Below are positions 1 through 8,800 of a stretch of DNA of 64,000 nt, in pieces. A program made the translations under genes and the position numbers. Below the pieces are notes generated by a model. That model did no database searches. It saw nothing but the letters and a program-made list of their open reading frames with translations, and was not told the DNA's origin. Position 1 is the stretch's first letter. The number at the start of each line of letters is the position of its first letter. Source of the stretch: Nonomuraea cavernae (GTDB lineage Bacteria; Actinomycetota; Actinomycetes; Streptosporangiales; Streptosporangiaceae). The stretch lies in assembly GCF_014646355.1 (NCBI RefSeq), contig NZ_BMNH01000003.1, positions 248,001 through 312,000 on the forward strand. The letters run 5' to 3'.

Positions 1-908
1 GCGGCGGGCGGCCGCACGTGCTGGTGATGACCGCCACCCCGATCCCGCGCACGGTCGCCATGACCGTCTTCGGCGACCTGGAGGTCTCGACGCTGGCGCA
101 GCTTCCGTCGGGCCGCGCCCCGATCACCACGCACGTGGTGCCCGCCGCCGACAAGCCCCACTTCCTCGAGCGCACCTGGGAGCGGGTGCGCGAGGAGGTG
201 GCGCTGGGCCGGCAGGCCTACATCGTCTGTCCCCGCATCGGCGACCTGGAGGGCGACGAGGGCGACCTGGCGCCGCCCGCCGACGACGAGCGCCGGCCGC
301 CTCTGGCCGTCCTGGAGGTCGCCGACCTGCTGTCCGAGGGGCCCTTCCATGATCTGCGGCTGGGTGTGCTGCACGGCAAGCTCCCGCCCGAGGAGAAGGA
401 CGCGGTCATGCGCGCGTTCACGCGGGGCGAGCTCGACGTCCTGGTCGCCACCACGGTCATCGAGGTGGGGGTCGACGTGCGCAACGCCTCGGTCATGATC
501 ATCATGGACGCCGACCGGTTCGGCGTCTCCCAGCTCCACCAGCTTCGCGGCCGGGTCGGCCGCGGCGGCCTGCCGGGGCTCTGCCTGCTGGTCTCCGACT
601 TCCCCGAGGGCACTCCGGCCCGGGCCCGCCTCGACGCCGTGGCCGCCACCCTCGACGGGTTCGAGCTGTCCCGGGTCGACCTGGAGCAACGCCGTGAGGG
701 CGATGTCCTGGGCGCCGCCCAGTCGGGCAAGCGGTCATCGCTCAAGATGCTCCAGCTCCTGCGCGACGAGGACGTGATCGAGGCGGCTCGTGAGGAGGCG
801 GCGGCCCTGCTGGCCAGAGATCCCTCCCTGACCTCCCACGACGGTCTCCGCGCCGAGATCGACCGGCTGCTGGCCGACGAACGCGCCGAATACCTGGAGA
901 AGACGTGA
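1..908 (+). CDS. recG: ATP-dependent DNA helicase RecG, 3' part
   Basis: C-terminal part of RecG, the branched-DNA helicase that remodels stalled forks and recombination intermediates. The window opens inside the gene: the frame is open from base 3 and codes for about 301 residues to the TGA at 906-908. Helicase motifs are clear: TATPIPRT near base 30, TTVIEVGVDVRNA near base 455 and QLRGRVGRG near base 540. A full RecG is about 700-740 residues, so more than half lies upstream. It heads the conserved recG-rsmD-coaD row. The methionine-like codon at base 18 is internal, not a start. Confidence 0.96.
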   Translation, partial: GGRPHVLVMTATPIPRTVAMTVFGDLEVSTLAQLPSGRAPITTHVVPAADKPHFLERTWERVREEVALGRQAYIVCPRIGDLEGDEGDLAPPADDERRPPLAVLEVADLLSEGPFHDLRLGVLHGKLPPEEKDAVMRAFTRGELDVLVATTVIEVGVDVRNASVMIIMDADRFGVSQLHQLRGRVGRGGLPGLCLLVSDFPEGTPARARLDAVAATLDGFELSRVDLEQRREGDVLGAAQSGKRSSLKMLQLLRDEDVIEAAREEAAALLARDPSLTSHDGLRAEIDRLLADERAEYLEKT

Positions 909-995
909 TCTACGGCGGGGCGCTCGGCAGGACGTGACCGGAGAGCGGATTGCTGGCGAGCGTCTTTCCGCGGTGGCCGGCGCCGGCGTGATCAC

Positions 996-1046
996 GGCCC
1001 CAGCCGCGGGGACGGCCTCCCCCCGAATGCCGTCCCCGGCTGGGCC
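996..1046 (+). terminator. terminator-like hairpin after recG
   Basis: A long imperfect inverted repeat lies 88 bases after recG. The left arm is 996-1016 and the right arm 1029-1046; they pair over about 18 positions with two bulged C residues on the left arm. There is no clear T-run, which is usual for high-GC actinomycetes. It probably ends recG transcription. Confidence 0.55.
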
Positions 1047-1244
1047 CACCCCTCGGGTCAGGTGCCGAGGGAACCGGTGTGCGGAAGGGCTCACGATCAC
1101 ACCGGTCGGCCTCCAGCTGGGTCACCTCGGAGGCCGCAGGACTCATCATGCGTGGCCGGTCAGACGATGTGAATCACCCTTGCGCTCTCAAGGCCGACAC
1201 CTGTGCACTCTTGACCTGCGTTGACATGCGGAACAATGGCTCTT
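1047..1244 (+). promoter_or_regulatory. rsmD upstream region with possible leaderless promoter
   Basis: No convincing gene is seen in the roughly 335 bases between recG and rsmD. Just before the rsmD ATG there is TTGACC at 1211-1216 and AACAAT at 1232-1237. The latter is spaced seven bases from the ATG at 1245, the distance expected for a leaderless transcript, although the 15-base gap to TTGACC is short. No ribosome binding site precedes the ATG. The promoter assignment is inference. Confidence 0.35.
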
Positions 1245-1856
1245 ATGACTCGGATCATCGCGGGGACCGCGGGTGGGCGGCGGCTGGTCGTGCCGCCGGG
1301 GCGCGGGACGAGGCCGACCAGCGACAGGGCGCGAGAGGGGATCTTCTTGACCCTCGACTCGCTCCAGGGGCTGGCGGGTGCCCGGGTGATGGATCTGTAC
1401 GCCGGCTCGGGGGCGGTCGGGCTGGAGGCGCTGTCCCGGGGGGCGGCGCACGCGCTGCTGGTGGAGTCGGACCCGAAGGCGGTCCGGACGATCAGAGCCA
1501 ACGTCAAGGCGCTGGGGCTCGACGGGGTCCAGGTGGTCGCCGACCGGGTGGAGCGGCTGCTGGGCAGGCCTCCCGGAGAGCCGGAGGGCGCGGGCGGTGA
1601 CCGGTCGCCCGGCCAGGGCGGGGAGGCGTACGACATCGTCTTCGCCGACCCGCCCTACGCGGTCTCGGGCGAGGAGGCGACTCGGGTGCTGGAGTCGCTG
1701 CGCGACCACGGATGGCTGGCCGAGGGGGCTTTGGTGGCATTCGAGCGGGAAACCAGGGGAAAGCCCCTCATATGGCCTAAAGGGTACGTTGAGGAGAGGG
1801 TCCGTCGTTATGGTGAAGCGTCCGTTTGGTACGGTCGCGCCGCCGGGAACCCGTAG
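1245..1856 (+). CDS. rsmD: 16S rRNA (guanine(966)-N2)-methyltransferase RsmD
   Basis: 203-residue class I methyltransferase that methylates G966 of 16S rRNA using S-adenosylmethionine, acting on the 30S subunit. The start MTRIIAGTAGGRRL is the family signature. The SAM-binding loop VMDLYAGSGAVGLEAL is near residues 48-63, and the catalytic DPPY motif of N2/N6 amino-methyltransferases is near residues 135-138. I chose the ATG at 1245 because the family begins there; an in-frame TTG at 1221 would add eight residues without homology. coaD begins 15 bases after its stop, so the two are probably co-transcribed. Confidence 0.93.
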   Translation: MTRIIAGTAGGRRLVVPPGRGTRPTSDRAREGIFLTLDSLQGLAGARVMDLYAGSGAVGLEALSRGAAHALLVESDPKAVRTIRANVKALGLDGVQVVADRVERLLGRPPGEPEGAGGDRSPGQGGEAYDIVFADPPYAVSGEEATRVLESLRDHGWLAEGALVAFERETRGKPLIWPKGYVEERVRRYGEASVWYGRAAGNP

Positions 1857-1870
1857 ACCTGGGAGGCGTT

Positions 1871-2347
1871 TTGCGGCGCGTTGTCTGCCCGGGGTCGTTC
1901 GACCCCATCACCAATGGTCACCTCGACATCATCGGCCGGTCCGCCCGGCTCTATGACGAGGTGACCGTCGCCGTCCTCATCAACGTCGAGAAGAGCAGCC
2001 TGTTCACGGTCGACGAGCGGATCGACATGCTGCAGACCGTCACCAAGGAATATCCCAACGTCAAGGTCGAGAAGTTCCACGGGCTCCTCGTCGACTTCTG
2101 CAGGCACAACGACATCCCCGCGATCGTCAAGGGGATCAGGGTGGTCAGCGACTTCGACTACGAGCTGCAGATGGCACAGCTCAACTACCGGCTGTCCGGC
2201 GTCGAGACGCTGTTCATGCCGACCAACCCCGAATACTCGTTCCTGTCCTCCAGCAGGGTGAAGGAGATCGCCCGCTATGGTGGCGACGTGTCCGGCCTGG
2301 TGCCGGATCTGGTGCACACACTGCTCGTCGAGCGGCTCAGGAGCTGA
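1871..2347 (+). CDS. coaD: phosphopantetheine adenylyltransferase
   Basis: 158-residue nucleotidyltransferase that joins 4'-phosphopantetheine to ATP to give dephospho-CoA, the fourth step of coenzyme A synthesis, in the cytoplasm. It starts RRVVCPGSFDPITNGH with the TNGH nucleotide-binding motif at residues 14-17, and has the C-terminal SSSRVKEIARYGGDVSGLVP segment. The start is TTG at 1871 after GGGAGG at 1861-1866. The frame is open further upstream to 1826, but that would overlap rsmD and exceed the usual length of about 160. Confidence 0.94.
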   Translation: MRRVVCPGSFDPITNGHLDIIGRSARLYDEVTVAVLINVEKSSLFTVDERIDMLQTVTKEYPNVKVEKFHGLLVDFCRHNDIPAIVKGIRVVSDFDYELQMAQLNYRLSGVETLFMPTNPEYSFLSSSRVKEIARYGGDVSGLVPDLVHTLLVERLRS

Positions 2348-2418
2348 CAGCGGCCTGGTATCCTTTCATTTCAGCCTTGTACGACGGCGACGGTTTCGCC
2401 ATGCCTAGCGAGAGCAGG

Positions 2419-2970
2419 ATGACTCAGCACCTCGACCCCCGCTCCCCATGGGTGATCTCCACCCACGACCTGGGAAAGCGGCCGGGCACGATGAGGCGGG
2501 TGACCCTGACCCTTCCGGCACCGGCAGATCTCGGCGTCGACATGATCGGTGTCCCCAAGGACGCCGAAGTCGAGCTGGATCTCCGGTTCGAAGCAGTGAT
2601 GGAAGGCGTGCTCGTCTCGGGCACGGCGCAGGCCCCGCTCGCCGGGGAGTGCGCGCGGTGCCTTGACCCGTTGACCTCGGAGATCGCGGTCGACCTGCAG
2701 GAGCTGTTCTTCTACTCCGACGAGGACGCCTCCGAGGACGACTCACTGCTCGACGGGGCGCTGCTCGACCTCGAGCCGACGTTCCGCGACGCGGTGGTGC
2801 TCGCGCTGCCGCTGAGTCCCGTCTGTCGCGACGACTGCACGGGGCTCTGCGTGGAGTGCGGGGTCAAGCTGGCCGAGGCCGGCGACGATCACCGGCACGA
2901 GAAGATCGACGCTCGCTGGGCGTCGTTGCAAGGTCTGGTTACCGAGAACGATAACGATCAGGAGAAGTGA
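2419..2970 (+). CDS. YceD family (DUF177) protein
   Basis: 183-residue protein of the YceD/DUF177 family, which is nearly always encoded directly upstream of rpmF and is thought to act in 23S rRNA or large-subunit maturation; the biochemistry is not settled. It has the family CARCLDPL motif in the middle and a cysteine-rich CRDDCTGLCVECG near the C-terminus, a likely metal site. I prefer ATG 2419 (MTQHLDPRSPWVI) because family members begin this way; ATG 2401 and TTG 2377 are possible earlier starts. rpmF starts one base after its stop. Confidence 0.85.
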   Translation: MTQHLDPRSPWVISTHDLGKRPGTMRRVTLTLPAPADLGVDMIGVPKDAEVELDLRFEAVMEGVLVSGTAQAPLAGECARCLDPLTSEIAVDLQELFFYSDEDASEDDSLLDGALLDLEPTFRDAVVLALPLSPVCRDDCTGLCVECGVKLAEAGDDHRHEKIDARWASLQGLVTENDNDQEK

Positions 2971-2971
2971 C

Positions 2972-3151
2972 GTGGCCGTCCCGAAGCGAAAGATGTCGCG
3001 GAGCAACACCCGCGCCCGTCGCTCCCAGTGGAAGACGACTGCTGTCGCCCTGGTGAGCTGCCCGCAGTGCCGTTCGCCCAAGCAGCCGCACATCGCGTGC
3101 CCCACCTGTGGCACCTACAACCGTCGTCAGGTCATCGAGCCGTCCGCCTGA
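2972..3151 (+). CDS. rpmF: 50S ribosomal protein L32
   Basis: 59-residue L32, a small structural protein of the large ribosomal subunit. It begins with GTG at 2972 preceded by GGAGAAG, reads MAVPKRKMSRSNTRARRSQW, and ends at TGA 3149-3151. It has a zinc ribbon made by CPQC (Cys30, Cys33) and CPTC (Cys43, Cys46), so this is the zinc-binding version of L32. The N-terminal PKRKMSRSNTRARR block is diagnostic. It is translationally coupled to the YceD gene in front of it. Confidence 0.96.
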   Translation: MAVPKRKMSRSNTRARRSQWKTTAVALVSCPQCRSPKQPHIACPTCGTYNRRQVIEPSA

Positions 3152-3170
3152 TCTCGCAGTTGACGTGATG

Positions 3171-3199
3171 CCGACCGGGTGCCATTGTGCCCCGGTCGG
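3171..3199 (+). terminator. terminator hairpin after rpmF
   Basis: A perfect nine-base-pair stem, CCGACCGGG (3171-3179) with CCCGGTCGG (3191-3199) and an 11-base loop, lies 20 bases after the rpmF stop. It separates the rpmF unit from rnc, although read-through is possible. The rest of 3200-3340 shows no gene. Confidence 0.6.
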
Positions 3200-3340
3200 C
3201 GTTAACGTCTCAGATGCGTGCGGTAGCGGTTCGCCCGCGGTCGTGGTGGACGCCGGGGCTCTGTCCTCCCCGACGCCCACCACGTTTTCGGGCATCCTCC
3301 GCAGCCGTCGCGCCGTGTGAAGGTGTCCGAGGAGGAACAC

Positions 3341-4081
3341 GTGGGCGCAGGTCCTAAGCCGGTGGCCGTGGAGGTCGCCGGAGCAGAGCTGGAGAGAGTG
3401 CTGGCCGTCAGCCTCGACTCCGACATTCTCGAGCGGGCGTTGACGCACCGCTCCTACGCGTACGAGAACGGCGGCCTGCCCACCAACGAGCGCCTGGAGT
3501 TCCTCGGCGACTCGGTGCTGGGCCTGGTGGTCACCGACACCCTCTACCGCAACCACCCCGACCTGCCCGAGGGGCAGCTGGCCAAGCTGCGGGCCGCGGT
3601 GGTCAACATGCGTGCCCTGGCCGACGTGGCCCGCGACCTGGGATTGGGCCGGTTCCTGCGGCTCGGCAGGGGCGAGGAGGGCACGGGCGGGCGCGACAAG
3701 TCGTCGATCCTGGCCGACACCCTGGAGGCGCTGATCGGCGCCGTCTACGTCGACAAGGGGCTGGACGAGGCGTTCCGCGTGGTCCACCTGTTGTTCGACC
3801 CGCTGATCGTCCGCTCGGCCTCGCTCGGCGCGGGGCTCGACTGGAAGACGTCCCTGCAGGAGCTTACCGCCTCCGAGGCGCTCGGCGTGCCCGAATACCA
3901 CGTCGAGGAGAGCGGCCCCGACCACGCCAAGTCCTTCACCGCCGAGGTGCTGGTGGGCGGCGAGGCCTACGGCTCGGGCACGGGGCGCAGCAAGAAGGAG
4001 GCCGAGCAGCAGGCGGCCGAGGCGGCGTGGACCCGCATCCGGGCCCGCCGCGAGCAGCGCGAGAGCCAGCCGGCGGGCTAG
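3341..4081 (+). CDS. rnc: ribonuclease III
   Basis: 246-residue double-strand-specific endoribonuclease that processes rRNA precursors and some mRNAs. The N-terminal RNase III domain contains the signature [12 protein letters not shown] and downstream acidic metal ligands ([16 protein letters not shown]). The C-terminal double-stranded RNA-binding domain starts at [10 protein letters not shown] and ends with [17 protein letters not shown] chose GTG 3341 because GGAGG at 3331-3335 lies five bases in front of it; a GTG at 3317 would add eight residues but has no such site. mutM follows with a one-base gap. Confidence 0.94.
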   Translation: MGAGPKPVAVEVAGAELERVLAVSLDSDILERALTHRSYAYENGGLPTNERLEFLGDSVLGLVVTDTLYRNHPDLPEGQLAKLRAAVVNMRALADVARDLGLGRFLRLGRGEEGTGGRDKSSILADTLEALIGAVYVDKGLDEAFRVVHLLFDPLIVRSASLGAGLDWKTSLQELTASEALGVPEYHVEESGPDHAKSFTAEVLVGGEAYGSGTGRSKKEAEQQAAEAAWTRIRARREQRESQPAG

Positions 4082-4082
4082 G

Positions 4083-4928
4083 GTGCCCGAGCTGCCAGAG
4101 GTCGAGGTCGTCCGGCGGGGGCTCGCCCAGTGGGTGGCCGGCCGCGAGATCGCCACGGCGGAGGTGCTGCACCCGCGTGCCATCAGGCGTCACGTTCCGG
4201 GCGCCACGGAGTTCGCCGCGCGGCTGAAGGGCCGCACGGTCATCTCCGCCGAACGTCGCGGCAAATACCTGTGGCTGCCCCTGTCGGGCGCCGAGGAGGC
4301 GCTCATGGCCCACCTCGGAATGAGCGGCCAACTGCTCGTGGTGGACCCGCACGCGCCGCTGGAGAAGCATCTGCGGGTACGTCTCGGCTTCACGGACGGC
4401 GGTCCCGACCTCCGGTTCGTCGATCAGCGGACGTTCGGCCATGTCATGCTCACGGCCCTGGTCGACGGCGTCCCCGAGCCGATCTCGCACATCGCGCCCG
4501 ACCCGTTCGAAGAGGCGTTCGACGACGAGGCGTTCACGGCCGGCCTGCGGCGCAAGCGGACCGAGATCAAGCGGGCCCTGCTCGACCAGTCGCTGATCAG
4601 CGGGGTCGGCAACATCTACGCTGACGAGGCGCTCTGGCTGGCCCGGCTGCACTGGGCCCGTCCCACGCAGACCCTCACCCGGCCCAAGATCGCCGAGCTG
4701 CTGGCCGCCGTACGCGAGGTGATGGGCGCCGCGCTGGCCCAGGGCGGCACCTCGTTCGACAGCCTCTACGTGAACGTCAACGGTGAGAGCGGCTACTTCG
4801 ACCGCTCCCTGGAGGTCTACGGCAGGCGCGACCAGCCCTGCTCGCGCTGCGGCACCCCGATCCGGCGTGAGGCGTTCATGAACCGCTCGTCCTACTCCTG
4901 TCCGACCTGCCAGCGACGGCCGCGCTGA
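4083..4928 (+). CDS. mutM: formamidopyrimidine-DNA glycosylase (MutM/Fpg)
   Basis: 281-residue base-excision repair glycosylase/AP lyase that removes 8-oxoguanine and formamidopyrimidines. The GTG start gives [14 protein letters not shown], exposing the catalytic Pro2 after processing with the conserved Glu3. Other family parts are the H2TH region ([20 protein letters not shown]) and the C-terminal zinc finger with CSRCGTPI and CPTCQ. Length is normal. It sits in the rnc-mutM-smc order found in most actinomycetes. Confidence 0.95.
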   Translation: MPELPEVEVVRRGLAQWVAGREIATAEVLHPRAIRRHVPGATEFAARLKGRTVISAERRGKYLWLPLSGAEEALMAHLGMSGQLLVVDPHAPLEKHLRVRLGFTDGGPDLRFVDQRTFGHVMLTALVDGVPEPISHIAPDPFEEAFDDEAFTAGLRRKRTEIKRALLDQSLISGVGNIYADEALWLARLHWARPTQTLTRPKIAELLAAVREVMGAALAQGGTSFDSLYVNVNGESGYFDRSLEVYGRRDQPCSRCGTPIRREAFMNRSSYSCPTCQRRPR

Positions 4929-4960
4929 CCACCCACCTGAGACGCGACGGAGACAGTGGA

Positions 4961-5248
4961 ATGCCGGAGCACACCGAGATCGTCCGGGTGACCGCCTGGG
5001 TGCGCGGGCGGGTGCAGGGGGTCGGGTTCCGGTGGTGGACCAGGGCCCGGGCGCTGGAGCTGGGGCTCGTCGGCTGGGCACGCAACACCGAGGACGGCCG
5101 GGTGGAGGTCGTCGCCGAGGGCTCCCGGGAGGCCTGCGTCAAGCTCCTGGACCTGCTCAGAGGTTGCGACACGCCGGGCCGGGTGGATGGAGTAGTGGAA
5201 CGCTGGAGTGAAGTGCGAGGTGGTTTGGGGGGATTCCTCGAGCGGTAA
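4961..5248 (+). CDS. acylphosphatase
   Basis: 95-residue acylphosphatase, a small cytoplasmic enzyme that hydrolyses the carboxyl-phosphate bond of acyl phosphates. It has the two catalytic elements: Arg in [11 protein letters not shown] and Asn in [15 protein letters not shown]. The ATG at 4961 follows GGAG and starts within the usual family length. It lies between mutM and smc, a frequent actinobacterial position, but no functional link to its neighbours is known. Confidence 0.92.
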   Translation: MPEHTEIVRVTAWVRGRVQGVGFRWWTRARALELGLVGWARNTEDGRVEVVAEGSREACVKLLDLLRGCDTPGRVDGVVERWSEVRGGLGGFLER

Positions 5249-5253
5249 GGACT

Positions 5254-5282
5254 TTCGTTAAACACCCCAAATGGGGTATAGT
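5254..5282 (+). promoter_or_regulatory. promoter with palindrome upstream of the coiled-coil gene
   Basis: The AT-richer stretch 5249-5439 has no gene. It contains TATAGT (5277-5282), a good -10 element, with TTCGTT 17 bases upstream (5254-5259). Between them lies a perfect inverted repeat, ACCCC-AAAT-GGGGT (5264-5277). The palindrome touches the -10 box, so a regulator bound there would block RNA polymerase. The leader to the ATG at 5440 would be about 150 bases. Confidence 0.5.
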
Positions 5283-5439
5283 TATATGGCAAGAGTGCCC
5301 ACTGGGGGGTAACAGCGGTTCGTTCGACTTGACCGCCCACACTGCCGGTGCGACTCTTGTTAGGTACCACGCGCACCCCTCCCGCGGAATAAGAAGTGCG
5401 CGAACCAGTCTGGTCACTCAGCGTGGAGGACCCTTTACC

Positions 5440-5634
5440 ATGGCGAAGGCTCTACTCGGCCACGTCGGCGGTCCTGACCCTCGAATGGTCTCGGAGATGC
5501 GCCGTCTGCAGCAGCGAATCCGTGATCTGGAGGCAGAACTCATCCGACTTCAGGCCCAGAATGACGCTCTTGCGGCGCAAACCCGCGATGAGGCAATCAG
5601 TCGCATGCAGGAGCGCGAGCCGGCACTCACCTGA
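5440..5634 (+). CDS. small coiled-coil protein of unknown function
   Basis: 64-residue protein starting MAKALLGHVGGPDPRM, then a strongly heptad-patterned helix (MRRLQQRIRDLEAELIRLQAQN) and a charged tail. The ATG at 5440 is preceded by GGAGGA at 5425-5430, which fixes the start. There is no membrane segment or signal. The length and pattern suggest a short parallel coiled coil, possibly a scaffold or DNA-associated factor. It looks like a conserved actinobacterial small protein placed in front of smc, but I cannot name a function. It has its own promoter and terminator, so it is a one-gene unit. Confidence 0.8.
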   Translation: MAKALLGHVGGPDPRMVSEMRRLQQRIRDLEAELIRLQAQNDALAAQTRDEAISRMQEREPALT

Positions 5635-5657
5635 CGAGTGATCGGATCGCATGATCC

Positions 5658-5682
5658 AGGGACGTCTCCATGAGGCGTCCCT
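5658..5682 (+). terminator. intrinsic terminator after the coiled-coil gene
   Basis: An 11-base-pair stem with one G-U pair (AGGGACGTCTC with GAGGCGTCCCT, 5658-5682) and a three-base loop, followed by CGTTATTT. It separates the small gene from smc. The remaining bases to 5830 contain no gene. Confidence 0.75.
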
Positions 5683-5830
5683 CGTTATTTGCCCTCTTCA
5701 TCGCCCGATCCGGAATATCTTGGTAGCTCTTTTGCCTGGTCCGCCGCGGACTCGACTGCGGCGGCCAGCATGGGGCAGGCAGGACCAGTAGGCTTTTCCG
5801 GAGTCCGTTCAGGGAGAAGGGGGCCGACGC

Positions 5831-8800
5831 TTGTATTTGAAGACCCTCACCCTGCGCGGCTTCAAGTCCTTCGCCTCCGCGACCGCTCTGCGTTTCGAGC
5901 CCGGCATCACCTGCGTCGTGGGCCCCAACGGCTCCGGCAAGTCCAACGTCGTCGACGCCCTGGCCTGGGTCATGGGCGAGCACAGCGCCAAGTCGCTGCG
6001 CGGCGGCAAGATGGAGGACGTGATCTTCGCCGGCACCTCGTCCAGGCCGCCGCTGGGCCGGGCCGAGGTGACGCTGACCATCGACAACTCCGACGGGGCG
6101 TTGCCGATCGACTACAGCGAGGTCACGATCAGCCGGCTGATGTTCCGGTCGGGCCAGAGCGAATACGCGATCAACGGCGACACCTGCCGTCTCCTCGACA
6201 TCCAGGAGCTGCTGTCCGACTCGGGCATCGGCCGCGAGATGCACGTCATCGTCGGCCAGGGCCAGCTCGACGCGGTGCTCCACGCCGGTCCCGAGGACCG
6301 GCGGGCGTTCATCGAGGAGGCCGCGGGCGTTCTGAAGCACCGCAAGCGCAAGGAGAAGGCGCTGCGCAAGCTCGACGCGATGCAGGCCAACCTGACCCGC
6401 GTCCAGGACCTCGCCACCGAGCTGCGCCGCCAGCTCAAGCCGCTCGGCCGTCAGGCCGAGATCGCCCGCAAGGCCGCCGTGATCCAGGCCGACCTGCGCG
6501 ACGCGCGGCTGCGGTTGCTGGCCGACGACGTCGGCATCCTGCGCTCGACGCTGGAGCGCGAGGCCGCCGACGAGGCCGCCGTCCTGAGCAGACGCACCCA
6601 GGTGGAGGCCGAGCTGGCCGAGGGCCAGCAGCGGGAGGCCGCCCTGGAGAGCGCCGAGGCCGAGGCTCAGCCCCGGCTGAGCGCCGCGCAGGAGACCTAC
6701 TTCCGGCTGTCCAGCCTGCGCGAACGCATCACCGGCCTCGAACAACTGGCCGCCGAGCGCCACCGGCACGCCGTCGACGCCGCCTCCATCGAGCGGCGCG
6801 GGCGCGACCCCGAAGATCTCGAACGCGAGGCCGCCGAGGTGCGTGAGCAGGAGCTCATCCTCCAGGCCGAGCTGGAGCACGCCCAGGAGCTGCTGGAGGA
6901 GGCGGTCCAGCGGCGGGCCGGCTCCGAGGCCGCGCTGAGCGCCGAGGAGCGCCGCCTCGCCATGGCCGCCAGGGCCGCCGCCGACCGGCGCGAGGGCCTG
7001 GCCAAACTCCGGGGCCAGGTCGACTCCGTGCGCAGCAGGTCACGCGCCGCCGAGGAGGAGATCGGCCGCCTCAACCGGGCCGTCGCCGAGGCGGCCGAGC
7101 GCGAGCGGCGCGCCCGCGACGACCTGGAGGAGCGGCGGCGCGAGGAGCCCGCCGTCGATCCGGCGCTCGCCGAGGAGCTCGCCACCGCGCAGGCACTGGT
7201 GGAGGAGGCCAAGTCCGTCGCCGACGAGGCCCGCGCCGCGGCCTCGTCGGCCAAGGCCGCCCTCGACGCGCCGCGTTCGGCCGCGCAGGCCGCCAAGGCG
7301 GGAGTCGTCGCGGCGCGCGCCGCCGACCAGGAGGCCCAGCGGGCGGTGGCCGCGCTGCGGGCCCGCTGCGAGGCGCTGGAGCTCGGGCTGGCCAAGGGCG
7401 ACGGCGGCGCCGCCCTCCTGGAGGCCGATCTGGCCGGGGTGCTGGGCCCGCTCGCGGCCTCACTCCAGGTCACGCCGGGCGCCGAGCCGGCGGTCGCCGC
7501 CGTGCTCGGCCCGGTCGCCGAGGCCATCGCCGTCAGGTCCGTCGCCACGGCGATCGAGGCCATCGAGCTGTTGCGGGTCAAGGAGGCAGGTCAGGCCACC
7601 CTCCTCGTCGCCTCCCCGGCCGACGGGCCGGGACGCGGGTCCGCGTCCCCAGGTGACGGGCCGAAGGACCCGTCCCCGGCAGCCGCGGCAGGCCGGATGG
7701 GGGAGACCGGGGTCCGTGCGGCCGCGCCGGGAGGCGGCGAGGTCCGTACGGCCGCGCCCGGAGGTGGGGAGTGGGCGGCCGAGCTGGTGACCGTGCCAGG
7801 CCACCTGAGGTCGGCGGTCGACCGCCTGCTGTCCGGTGTCGTCGTCGTGGACGATCTCGGCGTCGCCCGCCGGGTGGTCGAGGAGCACTCCGGGCTGCGC
7901 GCCGTGACCAGGGACGGTGACCTCGTCGGCGCCCATCTGGCCAGCGGCGGGTTCGAGGGCGGCACCTCGGTCCTGCAGGTGCGGGCGGCGCTCGACGACG
8001 CCGTCGCCGACCTCGGCGACGCGGAGGCCACCGCCGAGCGCACCGCCGAGGCGCTCGACGAGGCGGCCGCCACCGAGCAGGCGGCCCAGGCGGCCGTGGA
8101 GGAGGCGCAGGCCCGGGTCAATGAGGCGCAGACCGCCGTCAGCACCGCCCAGGCCGGGGTGAGCGCCGCCCAGGGCGCGCTCGACCAGGTCAGGGCCCGG
8201 CAACGAGAGGCCGACCAGCGCGACGCCGCCGCCGCCAAGCGGCTGGCCCAGCTGGAGGCGGCCGCCGACGCCGCCCACGACGAGGCCGCGCGGCTGCGTC
8301 ACGGCGTCACCGCGGCCGAGGAGTCCCGGGCCGAGGGCCTGGCGGAGCTGGCCGAGCTGGAGATCAGGCTGGCCGAGGCCGAATACTCCCAGGAGCTGGA
8401 GGCGGAGCCCACCACCGAGGCCCGCGACGAGCTGGCCGTCACCTGCCAGACCGACAGGCAGCGCGAGATGGAGACCCGGCTCCAGGTCCGCACCGCCGAG
8501 GAGCGCGTCAAGGGCATCGAGGGCCGGGCCGACGGCCTCGTCCGCGCCGCCCAGCGCGAGCGGCACGAGCGTGCCCAGGCCGCCGCCCGGCGCGCCAGGC
8601 GCAGGCGCCAGGCGGAGGTGGCCGAGGCCGTCAGCGGGGGCGCCAGGCGGGTGCTCACCTCGCTCGCCTCGTCCGTCCAGCTCGCGGCCCGGGAGCGTGA
8701 CGAGGCCGACCTGGCGCGGGTGGCGATCGACGCCGAGCTCAAGCAGGTACGCGTGCGCGTCCGCGAGCTCAGCCAGGAGCTCGACAAGCTGGTCAACCGC

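Noticed and set aside
1221..1248. TTGACA at 1221 paired with TTATGA at 1243 as the rsmD promoter
   Set aside because: RNA would start after the ATG at 1245, removing the conserved N-terminus.
7711..7770. CRISPR-like repeat in smc
   Set aside because: Two adjoining copies with no spacers, in frame with a coding sequence; a coding tandem repeat.
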